Shown one piece after another: positions 13,940 to 21,278 of a stretch of 40,037 nucleotides of DNA. The notes below the pieces were generated by a model. The model was not told the origin of the DNA. It saw nothing but the letters and a program-made list of their open reading frames with translations, and searched no databases. Every line of letters begins with the position of its first letter. Positions within the stretch are counted from its first letter, which is position 1. A program made the position numbers and the translations under genes. Source of the DNA: Bacillota bacterium (GTDB lineage: Bacteria; Bacillota; Dehalobacteriia; UBA4068; UBA4997). The DNA lies in assembly GCA_021771915.1 (NCBI GenBank), contig JAETNY010000009.1, positions 1 through 40,037 of the forward strand, written 5' to 3'.

Positions 13940-13962
13940 AATTGCAAACCAGTAAGCAGCAA

Positions 13963-14313
13963 TTATTTTTGCTCCTCCTCCGGTTTCGGATTTACCAGAT
14001 TTTTTTCTGCATCATAAACCCAGGCTTTGCTGATTTGGCCGTTCTCTCCATATTCATAATCTATGTACCACAGCATAGTGCCATCATCAGCATAACCAAT
14101 ATTCCGCGCCAAAAGTCTGCCCTGCTCCAACATCTCAACCGTCCAGGGGGCGCCGTCAAAATCCAGAGATACAACCTCAGCCAGCGTTTTCTGCTCTGCG
14201 GCCCCAGCATTTTCTCCATTTTGCGTATCCGCAGAACAACCACACAGCGCGCCACACAACAAAAACACCAGACAAAAACTTAAAAATCTTTTTCGCAGCT
14301 TTTTTTTCATCAT
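13963..14313 (-). CDS. Small predicted lipoprotein (116 aa)
   Basis: The signal sequence MMKKKLRKRFLSFCLVFLL ends in the lipobox LCGC, giving a membrane-anchored protein of about 90 mature residues. The mature part has a Gly/Ala/Glu-rich linker, then a compact domain (EVVSLDFDGAPWTVEML, NIGYADDGTMLWYIDYEY, KAWVYDAEKNLV) of unknown family. The ATG at 14313 follows GGGGAGTG; the open frame continues upstream but crosses the promoter and operators. It is transcribed divergently from an XRE regulator gene across two matching palindromes, so that regulator very likely controls it. Function is unknown. Confidence 0.72.
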   Translation of the reverse strand: MMKKKLRKRFLSFCLVFLLCGALCGCSADTQNGENAGAAEQKTLAEVVSLDFDGAPWTVEMLEQGRLLARNIGYADDGTMLWYIDYEYGENGQISKAWVYDAEKNLVNPKPEEEQK

Positions 14314-14379
14314 CTTAACACTCCCCAGTCCTGTTTTTTGTAATATTACTATAAATCCAATCATTTTTTGGCTGTTATA

Positions 14380-14429
14380 ATTATACTCAATCTTTGAGTA
14401 TTTGTCAATACTCAATTTATGAGTATTAT
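14380..14429. promoter_or_regulatory. Divergent promoters with two 19-bp operator palindromes
   Basis: ATACTCAATCTTTGAGTAT (14383-14401) and ATACTCAATTTATGAGTAT (14408-14426) are near-identical palindromes, 25 bases centre to centre. The minus promoter is TTGACA (14408-14403), 17 bases, TATAAT (14385-14380), with the first palindrome in its spacer. The plus promoter is TTGTCA (14402-14407), 16 bases, TATTAT (14424-14429), with the second palindrome in its spacer. A bound repressor would block both the lipoprotein gene and its own XRE gene. Confidence 0.8.
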
Positions 14430-14460
14430 ATGATATTGTAAAAACCTGGAGGACAAAAAA

Positions 14461-14679
14461 GTGGATTACCGTACACGTATTCGTAATATCAGAGAAGACC
14501 ATGATTATACCCAGGCGCAAATCGGCCAGATTTTGCATAAATCGCAGCAGGGCTATAACCATATTGAAGCTGGCCGCGCCGAATTAAAAATTGACGATTT
14601 AATTATCCTCTGCCAGTTTTATAACCTTTCCGCCGATTATGTAATCGGGCTGATTGATACGCCAACAGCCCTAAAATAA
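14461..14679 (+). CDS. XRE-family HTH transcriptional regulator (72 aa)
   Basis: This single-domain Cro/C1-type helix-turn-helix protein contains RIRNIREDHDYTQAQIGQIL, then QQGYNHIEAGRAELKIDDL and FYNLSADYVIGLID, the standard five-helix XRE pattern. It starts at GTG 14461 with GGAGGA eight bases upstream. It has no extra sensory or dimerisation domain. It probably represses its own promoter and the divergent lipoprotein gene through the two palindromes in between. Confidence 0.88.
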   Translation: MDYRTRIRNIREDHDYTQAQIGQILHKSQQGYNHIEAGRAELKIDDLIILCQFYNLSADYVIGLIDTPTALK

Positions 14680-14700
14680 TTTTAAGTTCAGTTCAAAAAA

Positions 14701-15057
14701 TTATGATTTGGCCCGGCTGAACAAGGCCGCCAGAAATGAGAAAATAATCGCGGCGGAAACACCGGCTCCGGTTACTTCAAAAATACCGGTGAGCAGCCCC
14801 AACCAGCCATTTTGTGAAAACTCCTGCATTGCGCCTTTCACCAGAGAATTGCCAAAGCTGATAATCGGCGTGGTGGCGCCGGCGCCGGCCAGTTCAATCA
14901 GCGGCTGATACCAGCCCAGACCGCCCAAAATGCAGCCCAACACCACAAAGCTGACCATTGTATGCGCCGGGGTAAGCTTGCAGCCCTGCATCAACAGCTG
15001 CCCGGCCACGCAGAACAGGCCGCCCACCACAAACGCCCAGAAGAAATTTTGCAACAT
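14701..15057 (-). CDS. spoVAE: Stage V sporulation protein AE (SpoVAE)
   Basis: This 118-residue membrane protein is the last gene of the spoVA operon. Residues 1-22, 30-50 and the C-terminal 25 are hydrophobic helices, with the conserved stretch GAGATTPIISFGNSLVKGAM in the middle. SpoVA proteins form the inner-membrane channel that moves Ca-dipicolinic acid into the forespore and out during germination. Its ATG directly follows the spoVAD stop (TAAATG), with GGGAGGTGG as ribosome-binding site. Its sequence is clearly related to SpoVAC (same GAGxxxPIxxFxNS core). Confidence 0.93.
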   Translation of the reverse strand: MLQNFFWAFVVGGLFCVAGQLLMQGCKLTPAHTMVSFVVLGCILGGLGWYQPLIELAGAGATTPIISFGNSLVKGAMQEFSQNGWLGLLTGIFEVTGAGVSAAIIFSFLAALFSRAKS

Positions 15058-16086
15058 TTACTCCACCTCCCAGCTAACGGCATGCGCAATGCCGGGTATA
15101 CTTTCCTTTTGCTGTACAGAAAGCGGCGAGAGCAACGCGCCGGTGGCTATCAGCAGGACACGCCGCAAATTGCCAGCGGCCAGCTGCCGCCTTATATGCC
15201 CACAGGCCGTGGCTGCGATACAGCCGCAGCCAGAGCCGCCAGCCAAATTCTTCGGCTCATCACTGAAAATCATTTTGCCGCTGTCATTAAGCTGCTTTTC
15301 AGGCAGAAAAAGCCCCTCTTTCAGCAGCAGTTCCTGCAAAAGCGGACTGCCCACGCGCCCCAAATCGCCGGTCAGAATTAAATCATAATAATCCGGCGGC
15401 ACCTGCCGCTCCTTAAAATGCGCCAACAGGCAGGCGCAAGCCGCCGGCGCCATAGCCGCGCCCATATTAAAGGGGTCTGTTACGTTTAAATCTACCACCT
15501 TGCCTATCGTAGCCGAGGTTATCTTTACCGGCCGCAGTTCTGTCTTATGCGCCGTCTGGCCGATTACCGCCGCCCCGGCGCCGGTCACCGTAATTTGGGT
15601 GGTTTCGTTTTTCTGCGCGCCATATTCATTGGGATAACGGAACTGCTTCTCCGCCGCGTTGGTATGGCTGCTGGTGCTGGCCAAAGCCTGCCGCGCCGCA
15701 CCGCTGGCCACCGCCAGCGCCGCCAAAGCCTGACCCTCGACAAAGGTGGAACAAGCGCCAAAAATACCCAGATAAGGCAGACCCAGACTGCGCGCCGTAA
15801 AACTGCTGCTGGTAATCTGGTTCAGCAGGTCGCCGGAAAAATGCAAATCAACCTCATCACGCCCCAGCCCGGAATAACGCACCGCCAAATTACAGGCTTC
15901 CTCCAACATTTTCTGCTCGGCAGCTTCAAAACTTTTCTGACCCAAATAATTATCCTTGTGTATTACATCAAAATCCTCCGCCAAAGGCCCGGCGCCCTCG
16001 CGCTTGCCCACCACGGCCGCGCTGCCCAAAAGCAGCGGCGCCGGCGCAAAAAGCCAGGTCTGGCGGCCAGCCTGCATAACACTCAT
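15058..16086 (-). CDS. spoVAD: Stage V sporulation protein AD (SpoVAD)
   Basis: This 342-residue soluble protein has a thiolase/ketosynthase-like fold and binds dipicolinic acid in characterised spores. Motifs seen include GKREGAGPLAEDFDVIH, GIFGACSTFVEGQALAA and GSGCGCIAATACGH. Length matches the family (about 340). The ATG overlaps the spoVAC stop by four bases (ATGA), so translation is coupled. SpoVAD sits on the forespore inner membrane with the other SpoVA proteins. Confidence 0.95.
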   Translation of the reverse strand: MSVMQAGRQTWLFAPAPLLLGSAAVVGKREGAGPLAEDFDVIHKDNYLGQKSFEAAEQKMLEEACNLAVRYSGLGRDEVDLHFSGDLLNQITSSSFTARSLGLPYLGIFGACSTFVEGQALAALAVASGAARQALASTSSHTNAAEKQFRYPNEYGAQKNETTQITVTGAGAAVIGQTAHKTELRPVKITSATIGKVVDLNVTDPFNMGAAMAPAACACLLAHFKERQVPPDYYDLILTGDLGRVGSPLLQELLLKEGLFLPEKQLNDSGKMIFSDEPKNLAGGSGCGCIAATACGHIRRQLAAGNLRRVLLIATGALLSPLSVQQKESIPGIAHAVSWEVE

Positions 16087-16589
16087 AAAGCGCCACCTCC
16101 CAGACTATAATAAAGCGCCGTCACAATGCTGACAACAAAGGCCGCCGCCGCGCCAAAGACGATTACCGGCCCGGCCACTTTGAACATATTGCCGCCCACG
16201 CCCAACACCAGACCCTCGCTGCGGTATTCCAGCGCCGCCGAGGAAACGCTGTTGGCAAAGCCGGTTATCGGCACGGCACTGCCAGCGCCGGCCAGCTGGG
16301 AGATATGGTCATAAACTCCCAACATCGTCAGAATAACAGCCAGCAAAATCATAATCGCTGATGTTGGCGCACCAACATTTTCCAGATTAAAACCCTGCCG
16401 CAGCAGAATTTCCTGCACACCCTGCGCCAGCAGGCAGATTAAACCGCCTGTCCAAAACGCATTAAAACAGTTGCGCAACAAATGTGACGGCGGCTTCTGA
16501 CTTTGCTGCATATTTTGATAGACCTGCTCCGCCGCTCGCTGACGCATAGCGGCGCTGCTGGGATTGGCCTTTTGCGCTTTTTTGCTCAT
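16083..16589 (-). CDS. spoVAC: Stage V sporulation protein AC (SpoVAC)
   Basis: This 168-residue membrane protein has a basic, Gln-rich N-terminal tail of about 35 residues and then four hydrophobic segments. The conserved core QLAGAGSAVPITGFANSVSS marks SpoVAC, the mechanosensitive channel subunit for dipicolinate passage. The ribosome-binding site GAAAGGAGTG precedes ATG 16589. It is first in a three-gene operon spoVAC-D-E; the AA, AB and AF genes of Bacillus are absent, as is common in Clostridia. A candidate sigma-G promoter lies 60 bases upstream. Confidence 0.94.
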   Translation of the reverse strand: MSKKAQKANPSSAAMRQRAAEQVYQNMQQSQKPPSHLLRNCFNAFWTGGLICLLAQGVQEILLRQGFNLENVGAPTSAIMILLAVILTMLGVYDHISQLAGAGSAVPITGFANSVSSAALEYRSEGLVLGVGGNMFKVAGPVIVFGAAAAFVVSIVTALYYSLGGGAL

Positions 16590-16643
16590 AAAAACACTCC
16601 TTTCAACTCCAAAACCAACTTTTTCGCCAAAAGTATCAAAAAA

Positions 16644-16673
16644 TATTCTGCCAGAAACAAAGCAATTTTATAC
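16644..16673 (-). promoter_or_regulatory. Candidate sigma-G promoter of the spoVA operon
   Basis: On the minus strand: GTATA (16673-16669), 18 bases, CAGAATA (16650-16644). The sigma-G consensus is GYATR with a CATnnTA -10 at 17-18 bases, so the -35 fits fully and the -10 has one change at a conserved position. spoVA is a known forespore sigma-G target. Confidence 0.5.
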
Positions 16674-16738
16674 CTGCATAAATCAAGCGCTGGCCAGGCA
16701 AAATAAAAGCATAATTTTGGATAATGGAGGCGCTTACA

Positions 16739-17503
16739 TTGCTTTTAATAATTCGCACAGCCATTTTATACGCCGTAACCATGGTTTCCATGCGCGTCAT
16801 GGGCAAACGGCAGATTGGCCAGCTGCAACCTTTTGAACTGGTGGTTATCCTGATTATCTCGGAAATGGCCACCATGGGCGTGCAGAGTAACGGCACGCCT
16901 CTTTTAAACAGTCTGCTGCCGATTATTACCATTACCGTGCTGCAAATTGCCATCGCCCTTATCAACCTGAAAAGCGAGAGTTTTCGGCTGATGGTCTGCG
17001 GCAAACCAAGCTTTGTTATCCGCAACGGCGAAATTCTGGAAGAACAAATGCGCCGGCTGCGCTTAAACACTAACGATTTGCTGGAGCAGCTGCGCGCCAA
17101 AGGTTATTTTAATGTGGCGGAGGTTGAATTTGCCCTGATGGAAACCAACGGCCAGCTTTCCGTGATGCCGCGCGCTGATAAAAGACCGGTGCAGCCGGCG
17201 GATTTGGCGCTGCAAATTCAGCATGAAACGCCGGCGCTGACCCTGATTATCGACGGCCATGTACAGGAAAAGCACCTGCAAAATCTGGGACATGACCAGC
17301 ACTGGCTACAAAAAAAACTGGCCGCTTATAGTATAAGCTCGCCAGCCGATGTGTTTTTTATGAGTATTGATAATCTTGGGCATATTTTCTGCCAGCTGAA
17401 AAGCCGGGGCAACGGCAGCCCGGCGCCGATACGTGAGGGTGCGCAAACCGCACCGGCCGGCTCCGGCCATGGCTGCACGCCGGCGCAGGCCAATCATTCC
17501 TGA
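16739..17503 (+). CDS. DUF421 (YetF-type) membrane protein
   Basis: The 254-residue protein has three N-terminal membrane helices (residues 1-80) containing RVMGKRQIGQLQPFELVVIL, the hallmark of DUF421, followed by a soluble domain with FVIRNGEIL and LRLNTNDLLEQLRAKGYFNV. The C-terminal 30 residues are Gly/Pro/His-rich. I chose TTG 16739 because ATGGAGGCG is a good ribosome-binding site for it and the family starts near here; an ATG at 16724 has no such site. DUF421 proteins of spore formers, including the 2Duf proteins of the mobile spoVA operons, influence spore germination and heat resistance. The gene is divergent from spoVAC and 30 bases before a DUF4363 gene. Confidence 0.85.
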   Translation: MLLIIRTAILYAVTMVSMRVMGKRQIGQLQPFELVVILIISEMATMGVQSNGTPLLNSLLPIITITVLQIAIALINLKSESFRLMVCGKPSFVIRNGEILEEQMRRLRLNTNDLLEQLRAKGYFNVAEVEFALMETNGQLSVMPRADKRPVQPADLALQIQHETPALTLIIDGHVQEKHLQNLGHDQHWLQKKLAAYSISSPADVFFMSIDNLGHIFCQLKSRGNGSPAPIREGAQTAPAGSGHGCTPAQANHS

Positions 17504-17533
17504 TAAACAGCTATTGAAAAGGAGGCATTATAA

Positions 17534-17932
17534 ATGCGTTTGGGTTATAACGCCCGGCTTAGTCTGGGGCTGATAGTGGTAACAGTGCTGACGCTGGTTT
17601 TCTGCTGGCAAACTTCCGTTTATATTGAAAAAACCGCCGATAATCTGGCGGTTTATCTGACTGAAGTGCGCGGCGCGGTACAGGCCGAGGACTGGCCGGC
17701 CGCCGACCACTCCCTGCAACAGGGATTGAGCGGCTGGCAGCAGGCGCGCCCTTTCTGGCTGGGACTGTTAAATCATCAGGACGTTATCAATATTGATTTG
17801 GCGCTGCACAGCCTGGCCGCTTTTGCGCAGGAACAGCGCTCTGACGAGGTTTTTAATCAGCTTTCCCTGCTGGATTATTACCTCAAGCTGGCCGTGGAAA
17901 GTGATAAGGTCAATTTAAGCAACCTTTTTTAA
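17534..17932 (+). CDS. DUF4363-type small membrane-anchored protein
   Basis: This 132-residue protein has one N-terminal membrane helix (LSLGLIVVTVLTLVFCW) and a helical extracytoplasmic domain rich in Trp, Leu and Gln (LQQGLSGWQQARPFWLGLL). Size and pattern match DUF4363 proteins that accompany DUF421 genes in clostridia. AAGGAGG precedes the ATG. It probably forms an operon with the DUF421 gene, and the position next to spoVA suggests a spore-membrane role; that is inference. Confidence 0.72.
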   Translation: MRLGYNARLSLGLIVVTVLTLVFCWQTSVYIEKTADNLAVYLTEVRGAVQAEDWPAADHSLQQGLSGWQQARPFWLGLLNHQDVINIDLALHSLAAFAQEQRSDEVFNQLSLLDYYLKLAVESDKVNLSNLF

Positions 17933-17934
17933 TT

Positions 17935-18026
17935 TTTTTAAATCTTGACAACCAAGATAAAGTACTTTTTAAATCCTGACAACCAGAACAAAATACTTTT
18001 TAATATTGACAACCTAATAAACAGAG
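17935..18026. repeat. Three tandem 31-bp imperfect repeats
   Basis: Unit 1 (17935-17965) and unit 2 (17966-17996) are 31 bp each, of the form TTTTTAAATCYTGACAACCA plus an A-rich tail ending in TAC. A third, shorter copy begins at 17997. All contain YTGACAACC. Unit 1 also holds the small inverted repeat ATCTTG-acaac-CAAGAT. They lie between two convergent genes and begin three bases after the DUF4363 stop codon. Role unknown. Confidence 0.75.
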
Positions 18027-18063
18027 AGTGCTAAAGCGCAATGATAACGAAATAGATGCGCGG

Positions 18064-18666
18064 CTATTGACCCTTTACCAAAAAGCTGGCCAAAAATTCA
18101 ATTTTACAGGCCAACTCCAACTCCTCCATACGATAAAACGCCTGCCGCAGATTAACGCCCCAGGCCACCGAGCCATGCGCCTCCAGCAAAGCGCCACGAT
18201 AATTCCGGGCGGCTTCACCCACAGCCGCGCCAAGCTGTTCCGTACCCGGTTTGGCAAACGGCAGCAACGGAATTTCCCCCAGACATTCCGTAACCTCCGG
18301 CAGGCAACTACCCTGCAAAGTGCGCCCGGCCGCCGCAAAAGCCGTGGCAAACGGCGAATGAGCATGCACAACAGCCTGTATCTCCGGGTTATGCTGATAA
18401 ATCTGCAAATGCATCGGCAATTCTGAAGTTGGTTTCAAACCAGGCGCAGCCACATTAGGCAGCATATGCCCCTGCATATCAACCAGCAGCAAGTCAGCCG
18501 CCGTCAGTTCGCCCTTGGAACGTCCGGCCGGAGTTACCAGAATTTCATTTTCATTCAAACGTATGCTAATATTACCGTCATGCCCGGCTATCATGCCGTT
18601 CAACAGCAAACGGCGGCCGACCTCAACAATTTCCGCAGCAGCAGCCGTCAGAGTAAATTGCTTCAT
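18064..18666 (-). CDS. Class II aldolase/adducin family sugar-phosphate aldolase
   Basis: This 200-residue zinc aldolase resembles fuculose-phosphate aldolase. HDGNISIRL binds the phosphate and PAGRSKGEL follows. Metal ligands are in SELPMH (Glu), VVHAHSPFATAFA (two His) and LLEAHGSVAWG (third His). It lies 65 bases downstream of mtnA in the same orientation. MtnA plus a class II aldolase is the core of the 5-deoxyribose (DrdA-type) and methylthioribose DHAP-shunt pathways. These split the ketose 1-phosphate into DHAP and acetaldehyde or methylthioacetaldehyde. MtnB dehydratase belongs to the same superfamily and cannot be fully excluded. Confidence 0.82.
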   Translation of the reverse strand: MKQFTLTAAAAEIVEVGRRLLLNGMIAGHDGNISIRLNENEILVTPAGRSKGELTAADLLLVDMQGHMLPNVAAPGLKPTSELPMHLQIYQHNPEIQAVVHAHSPFATAFAAAGRTLQGSCLPEVTECLGEIPLLPFAKPGTEQLGAAVGEAARNYRGALLEAHGSVAWGVNLRQAFYRMEELELACKIEFLASFLVKGQ

Positions 18667-18731
18667 ATCTACACATCGCTTTCTGTATCATTTTATTTTC
18701 GGTTTAAGCCGACTAAATATTATATGTCCGT

Positions 18732-19820
18732 TTACAGCTTTTTAGAACCACCAATAACCTTAAACATAGCTGACAAATTTTCCGGATACGGCGGATAAAC
18801 CACACCGCGCTCCGTAATAATGCCGGAAATCAACTCGGCCGGAGTAACGTCAAAAGCCGGATTAAATACATTAATACCCTCTGGAGCCATGCGCTGGCTG
18901 TACCAGAGTTCACAGACCTCCTCCGGTTCTCTCTCCTCTATCACAATATTCTTGCCATTACGGCAATCCAAATCAATGGTGGAGCCGGGCGCCGCCACAT
19001 AAAAGGGGCGCTTGAAATGACGCGCCAGAATAGCCAGACCGCTGGTGCCAATTTTATTCGCCACGTCACCATTAGCGGCAATCCGGTCCGCCCCAACGAT
19101 AACCGCATCAACCCAGCCGCGCGCCAAAACCGTTGCCGCCATATTATCACAAATCAGCGTAACATCAAGACCGGCCTGCTGCAACTCCCAGGCCGTCAGC
19201 CGCGCGCCCTGCAACAGCGGACGGGTTTCATCAACAAAAACGCGCAGGTTCTGCCCCCGCTCCCTGGCCAGATACAGCGGCGCCAAAGCGGTACCATATT
19301 GCACCGCCGCCAGCTGCCCAGCGTTACAATGCGTCAGAACCGCCTGAAAATCAGCCAACAGCGGCTGGCCATTTTCGCCAATCGAACGGCAGCACTCAAT
19401 ATCTTCATCACGTATGGCGTTGGCCTCGGCAATCAATGCCGCTTTAACCTCTGTCAGACTGCGTTCCTTATTTTCCAGCGCCGTGCGCTTCAGACGCTCC
19501 AAAGCCCAGCCCAGATTAACCGCCGTAGGACGGGCAGAGGCCAAATAGGCCTTACAGCGGCAAAACTTCTGATAAAATTCAGGAAAATCCAACGCCAAAA
19601 TCCGCCGCGCCGCCAAAGCCAGCCCCCCGGCCGCCGCCACACCAATCGCCGGCGCGCCACGCACCGCCAGCGTCTTAATCGCCTGCCAGATATCCTCCAA
19701 CTCACTTAACTCCAACCAGACCAACTCGTTCGGCAGACGGGTCTGGTCAATCAGGCGCAGCTTGGTTCCCTCGGCATTCAAGGAAACGGTGCGCCACTGG
19801 TTATTATCTATCCTGACCAT
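18732..19820 (-). CDS. mtnA: S-methyl-5-thioribose-1-phosphate isomerase (or 5-deoxyribose-1-P isomerase)
   Basis: This 362-residue aldose-ketose isomerase of the eIF2B-like MtnA family shows LAVRGAPAIGVAAAGG, then LTHCNAGQLAAVQYGTAL (catalytic Cys) and VDAVIVGADRIAANGDVANK (catalytic Asp). Length matches the family. It converts methylthioribose-1-P to the ribulose form in MTA salvage; some homologues act on 5-deoxyribose-1-P. GGGAGGTG precedes ATG 19820. The aldolase gene follows. No MTA nucleosidase, kinase, MtnW or MtnD lies in the window, which favours the short shunt over full methionine salvage. Confidence 0.9.
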   Translation of the reverse strand: MVRIDNNQWRTVSLNAEGTKLRLIDQTRLPNELVWLELSELEDIWQAIKTLAVRGAPAIGVAAAGGLALAARRILALDFPEFYQKFCRCKAYLASARPTAVNLGWALERLKRTALENKERSLTEVKAALIAEANAIRDEDIECCRSIGENGQPLLADFQAVLTHCNAGQLAAVQYGTALAPLYLARERGQNLRVFVDETRPLLQGARLTAWELQQAGLDVTLICDNMAATVLARGWVDAVIVGADRIAANGDVANKIGTSGLAILARHFKRPFYVAAPGSTIDLDCRNGKNIVIEEREPEEVCELWYSQRMAPEGINVFNPAFDVTPAELISGIITERGVVYPPYPENLSAMFKVIGGSKKL

Positions 19821-19865
19821 ATATACACCTCCCAGTTTAACTAAAACATAGTGTCTATCGGCAGT

Positions 19866-21233
19866 TTAACTGTACATTATCAAAATAACATCAGGGTCGG
19901 CCGCTTCAATATATTGCGGCAGATTATCAATATTATAATAACGCAAATCCACCATATAAAGCTTATCCACCATTGTGGAAAGAAATGCGCCATACGGCAG
20001 ACCATAGGAATCTTTAACCAGCAGCACCGTCAGGCCGTCCTCAATGTTCAGATTATCGGCCACCACCGTGGGATAATCTGCGCCCCAATAAGTGCCGTAA
20101 CGATTGGTATAAACTGAAGGCTCCGTCAGCAAATCCTTGTTAATAATCGTGGTGATAAAATCGCCATAATAAATGGTCAACTCGCCGGTGTGCTGCTTCA
20201 ACTCCAAATGATATTTGGTATCAAACTTGGGAGTCAGCAGGCAAAAATTGTCCAATCCGGCATAATATGGCCCCACGCGCCGCCCCTGACTGCCCAGAAA
20301 GTTTTCACCATAATCTGTCACGCGCCAGTTGGCCGGGTCAGTATAAGCGCCGTCCGGGTCTAATTCCCAGCCAAAAAGTTCCTCCAATTCCTGCACAGTG
20401 CGTCCAACCGCCCAAAGCGCAGTTTCCACACGCCAATGGTGGTCTGTGCGATAAAACATGCGCTCCTTATCCAGATTGTCCTCCTCGGCGGCCTGCCGCA
20501 AATCCAGATACGGCACCTCAGCAGCGTCCAGCAGGGCAAAATTCGCCGCCACATTTTCCGCCGAATGGTCATTCAGCGTATCCGGAAACTCAGTATAGCC
20601 GTCAATAAACTTGGTGGGCGGCTGCACATATAAAATCGGAATATCCAACTCCTTAATCGTTTCAATCTCCTGCACAATCTGGCGCGGCTGGGCGGTAAAG
20701 GTAATAAACTGCAGCCAGTCATGATTATCCTTAACCACCGAATAAGAATAATCTGCGTCGCGCACAAAATGCTTATCAAGCAGGTTCATTTCCCAGCCAT
20801 GCAGTTCTACAAGGCGGTCTTTAAGCGCCATATACTCGGTTGTCCGCTCCTCCCAGTGCTCAACCAGCGCCGCTCCGGCTTCATGCCAGACCAAATCCTT
20901 TTCCGCCGCCCCATCAGAAACCTTTTCAATCTCTTTATAAAAAACGTCAATATTCAGGATATAGGTGCTGAAGAACATGCCGAAAATAACCAGTAGAAAA
21001 GCTGCCGGCAAAAACCAGCGCTGCGGCGCCTCCTCTGTCTTTTTTGGTCGGAAAATTTTAGCCACAATATCCGGCAACGAAGTTGCGAAAGTCCCGTTAC
21101 CCACCACCGGACTGTCAATTTCCGGCGTAATTGGTTTGTCCTCCGCCACCGGCTCATTATTTTCCGGTGTTATTTCTTCATTTTCCGCCACTGGCTCGTC
21201 ATTTCCCGGCAATTTCTGCATATCATCTGCCAC
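19866..21233 (-). CDS. DHHW-family (AlgJ/AlgX-like) O-acetylation partner protein
   Basis: The 455-residue protein has a ~70-residue acidic cytoplasmic tail with two near-copies of an EPVAEnxxITPE unit, one membrane helix (WFLPAAFLLVIFGMFFSTYI, near residue 75) and a large extracellular domain. The domain holds the family motifs FYRTDHHWRVETALW (DHHW) and LLVKDSYGLPYGAFL (catalytic Ser region). These SGNH-like proteins act with an MBOAT to O-acetylate an exported polysaccharide or wall polymer. It is 45 bases downstream of the MBOAT gene. The acidic repetitive tail is unusual for the family. Confidence 0.85.
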   Translation of the reverse strand: MADDMQKLPGNDEPVAENEEITPENNEPVAEDKPITPEIDSPVVGNGTFATSLPDIVAKIFRPKKTEEAPQRWFLPAAFLLVIFGMFFSTYILNIDVFYKEIEKVSDGAAEKDLVWHEAGAALVEHWEERTTEYMALKDRLVELHGWEMNLLDKHFVRDADYSYSVVKDNHDWLQFITFTAQPRQIVQEIETIKELDIPILYVQPPTKFIDGYTEFPDTLNDHSAENVAANFALLDAAEVPYLDLRQAAEEDNLDKERMFYRTDHHWRVETALWAVGRTVQELEELFGWELDPDGAYTDPANWRVTDYGENFLGSQGRRVGPYYAGLDNFCLLTPKFDTKYHLELKQHTGELTIYYGDFITTIINKDLLTEPSVYTNRYGTYWGADYPTVVADNLNIEDGLTVLLVKDSYGLPYGAFLSTMVDKLYMVDLRYYNIDNLPQYIEAADPDVILIMYS

Positions 21234-21278
21234 CGGTTTTATCCCCCTTAAATAAAAATCTGCTTTTCAATTCAAATA

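Larger units (their letters stand above)
13599..13962. other. Intergenic region with terminators and a 14-aa ORF
   Basis: About 360 bases lie between the ABC gene and the minus-strand lipoprotein gene. They hold a small inverted repeat after the ABC stop (CAGCAGacCTGCTG), two strong hairpins and a minus-strand mini-ORF (each listed separately). The 13599-13712 part has gene-like GC content and stays open on the minus strand, but has no credible start with a ribosome-binding site; it could be a gene remnant. Confidence 0.4.

Noticed and set aside
17935-18026. CRISPR-like array
   Set aside because: The three repeats are directly tandem with no unique spacers and no cas genes nearby.
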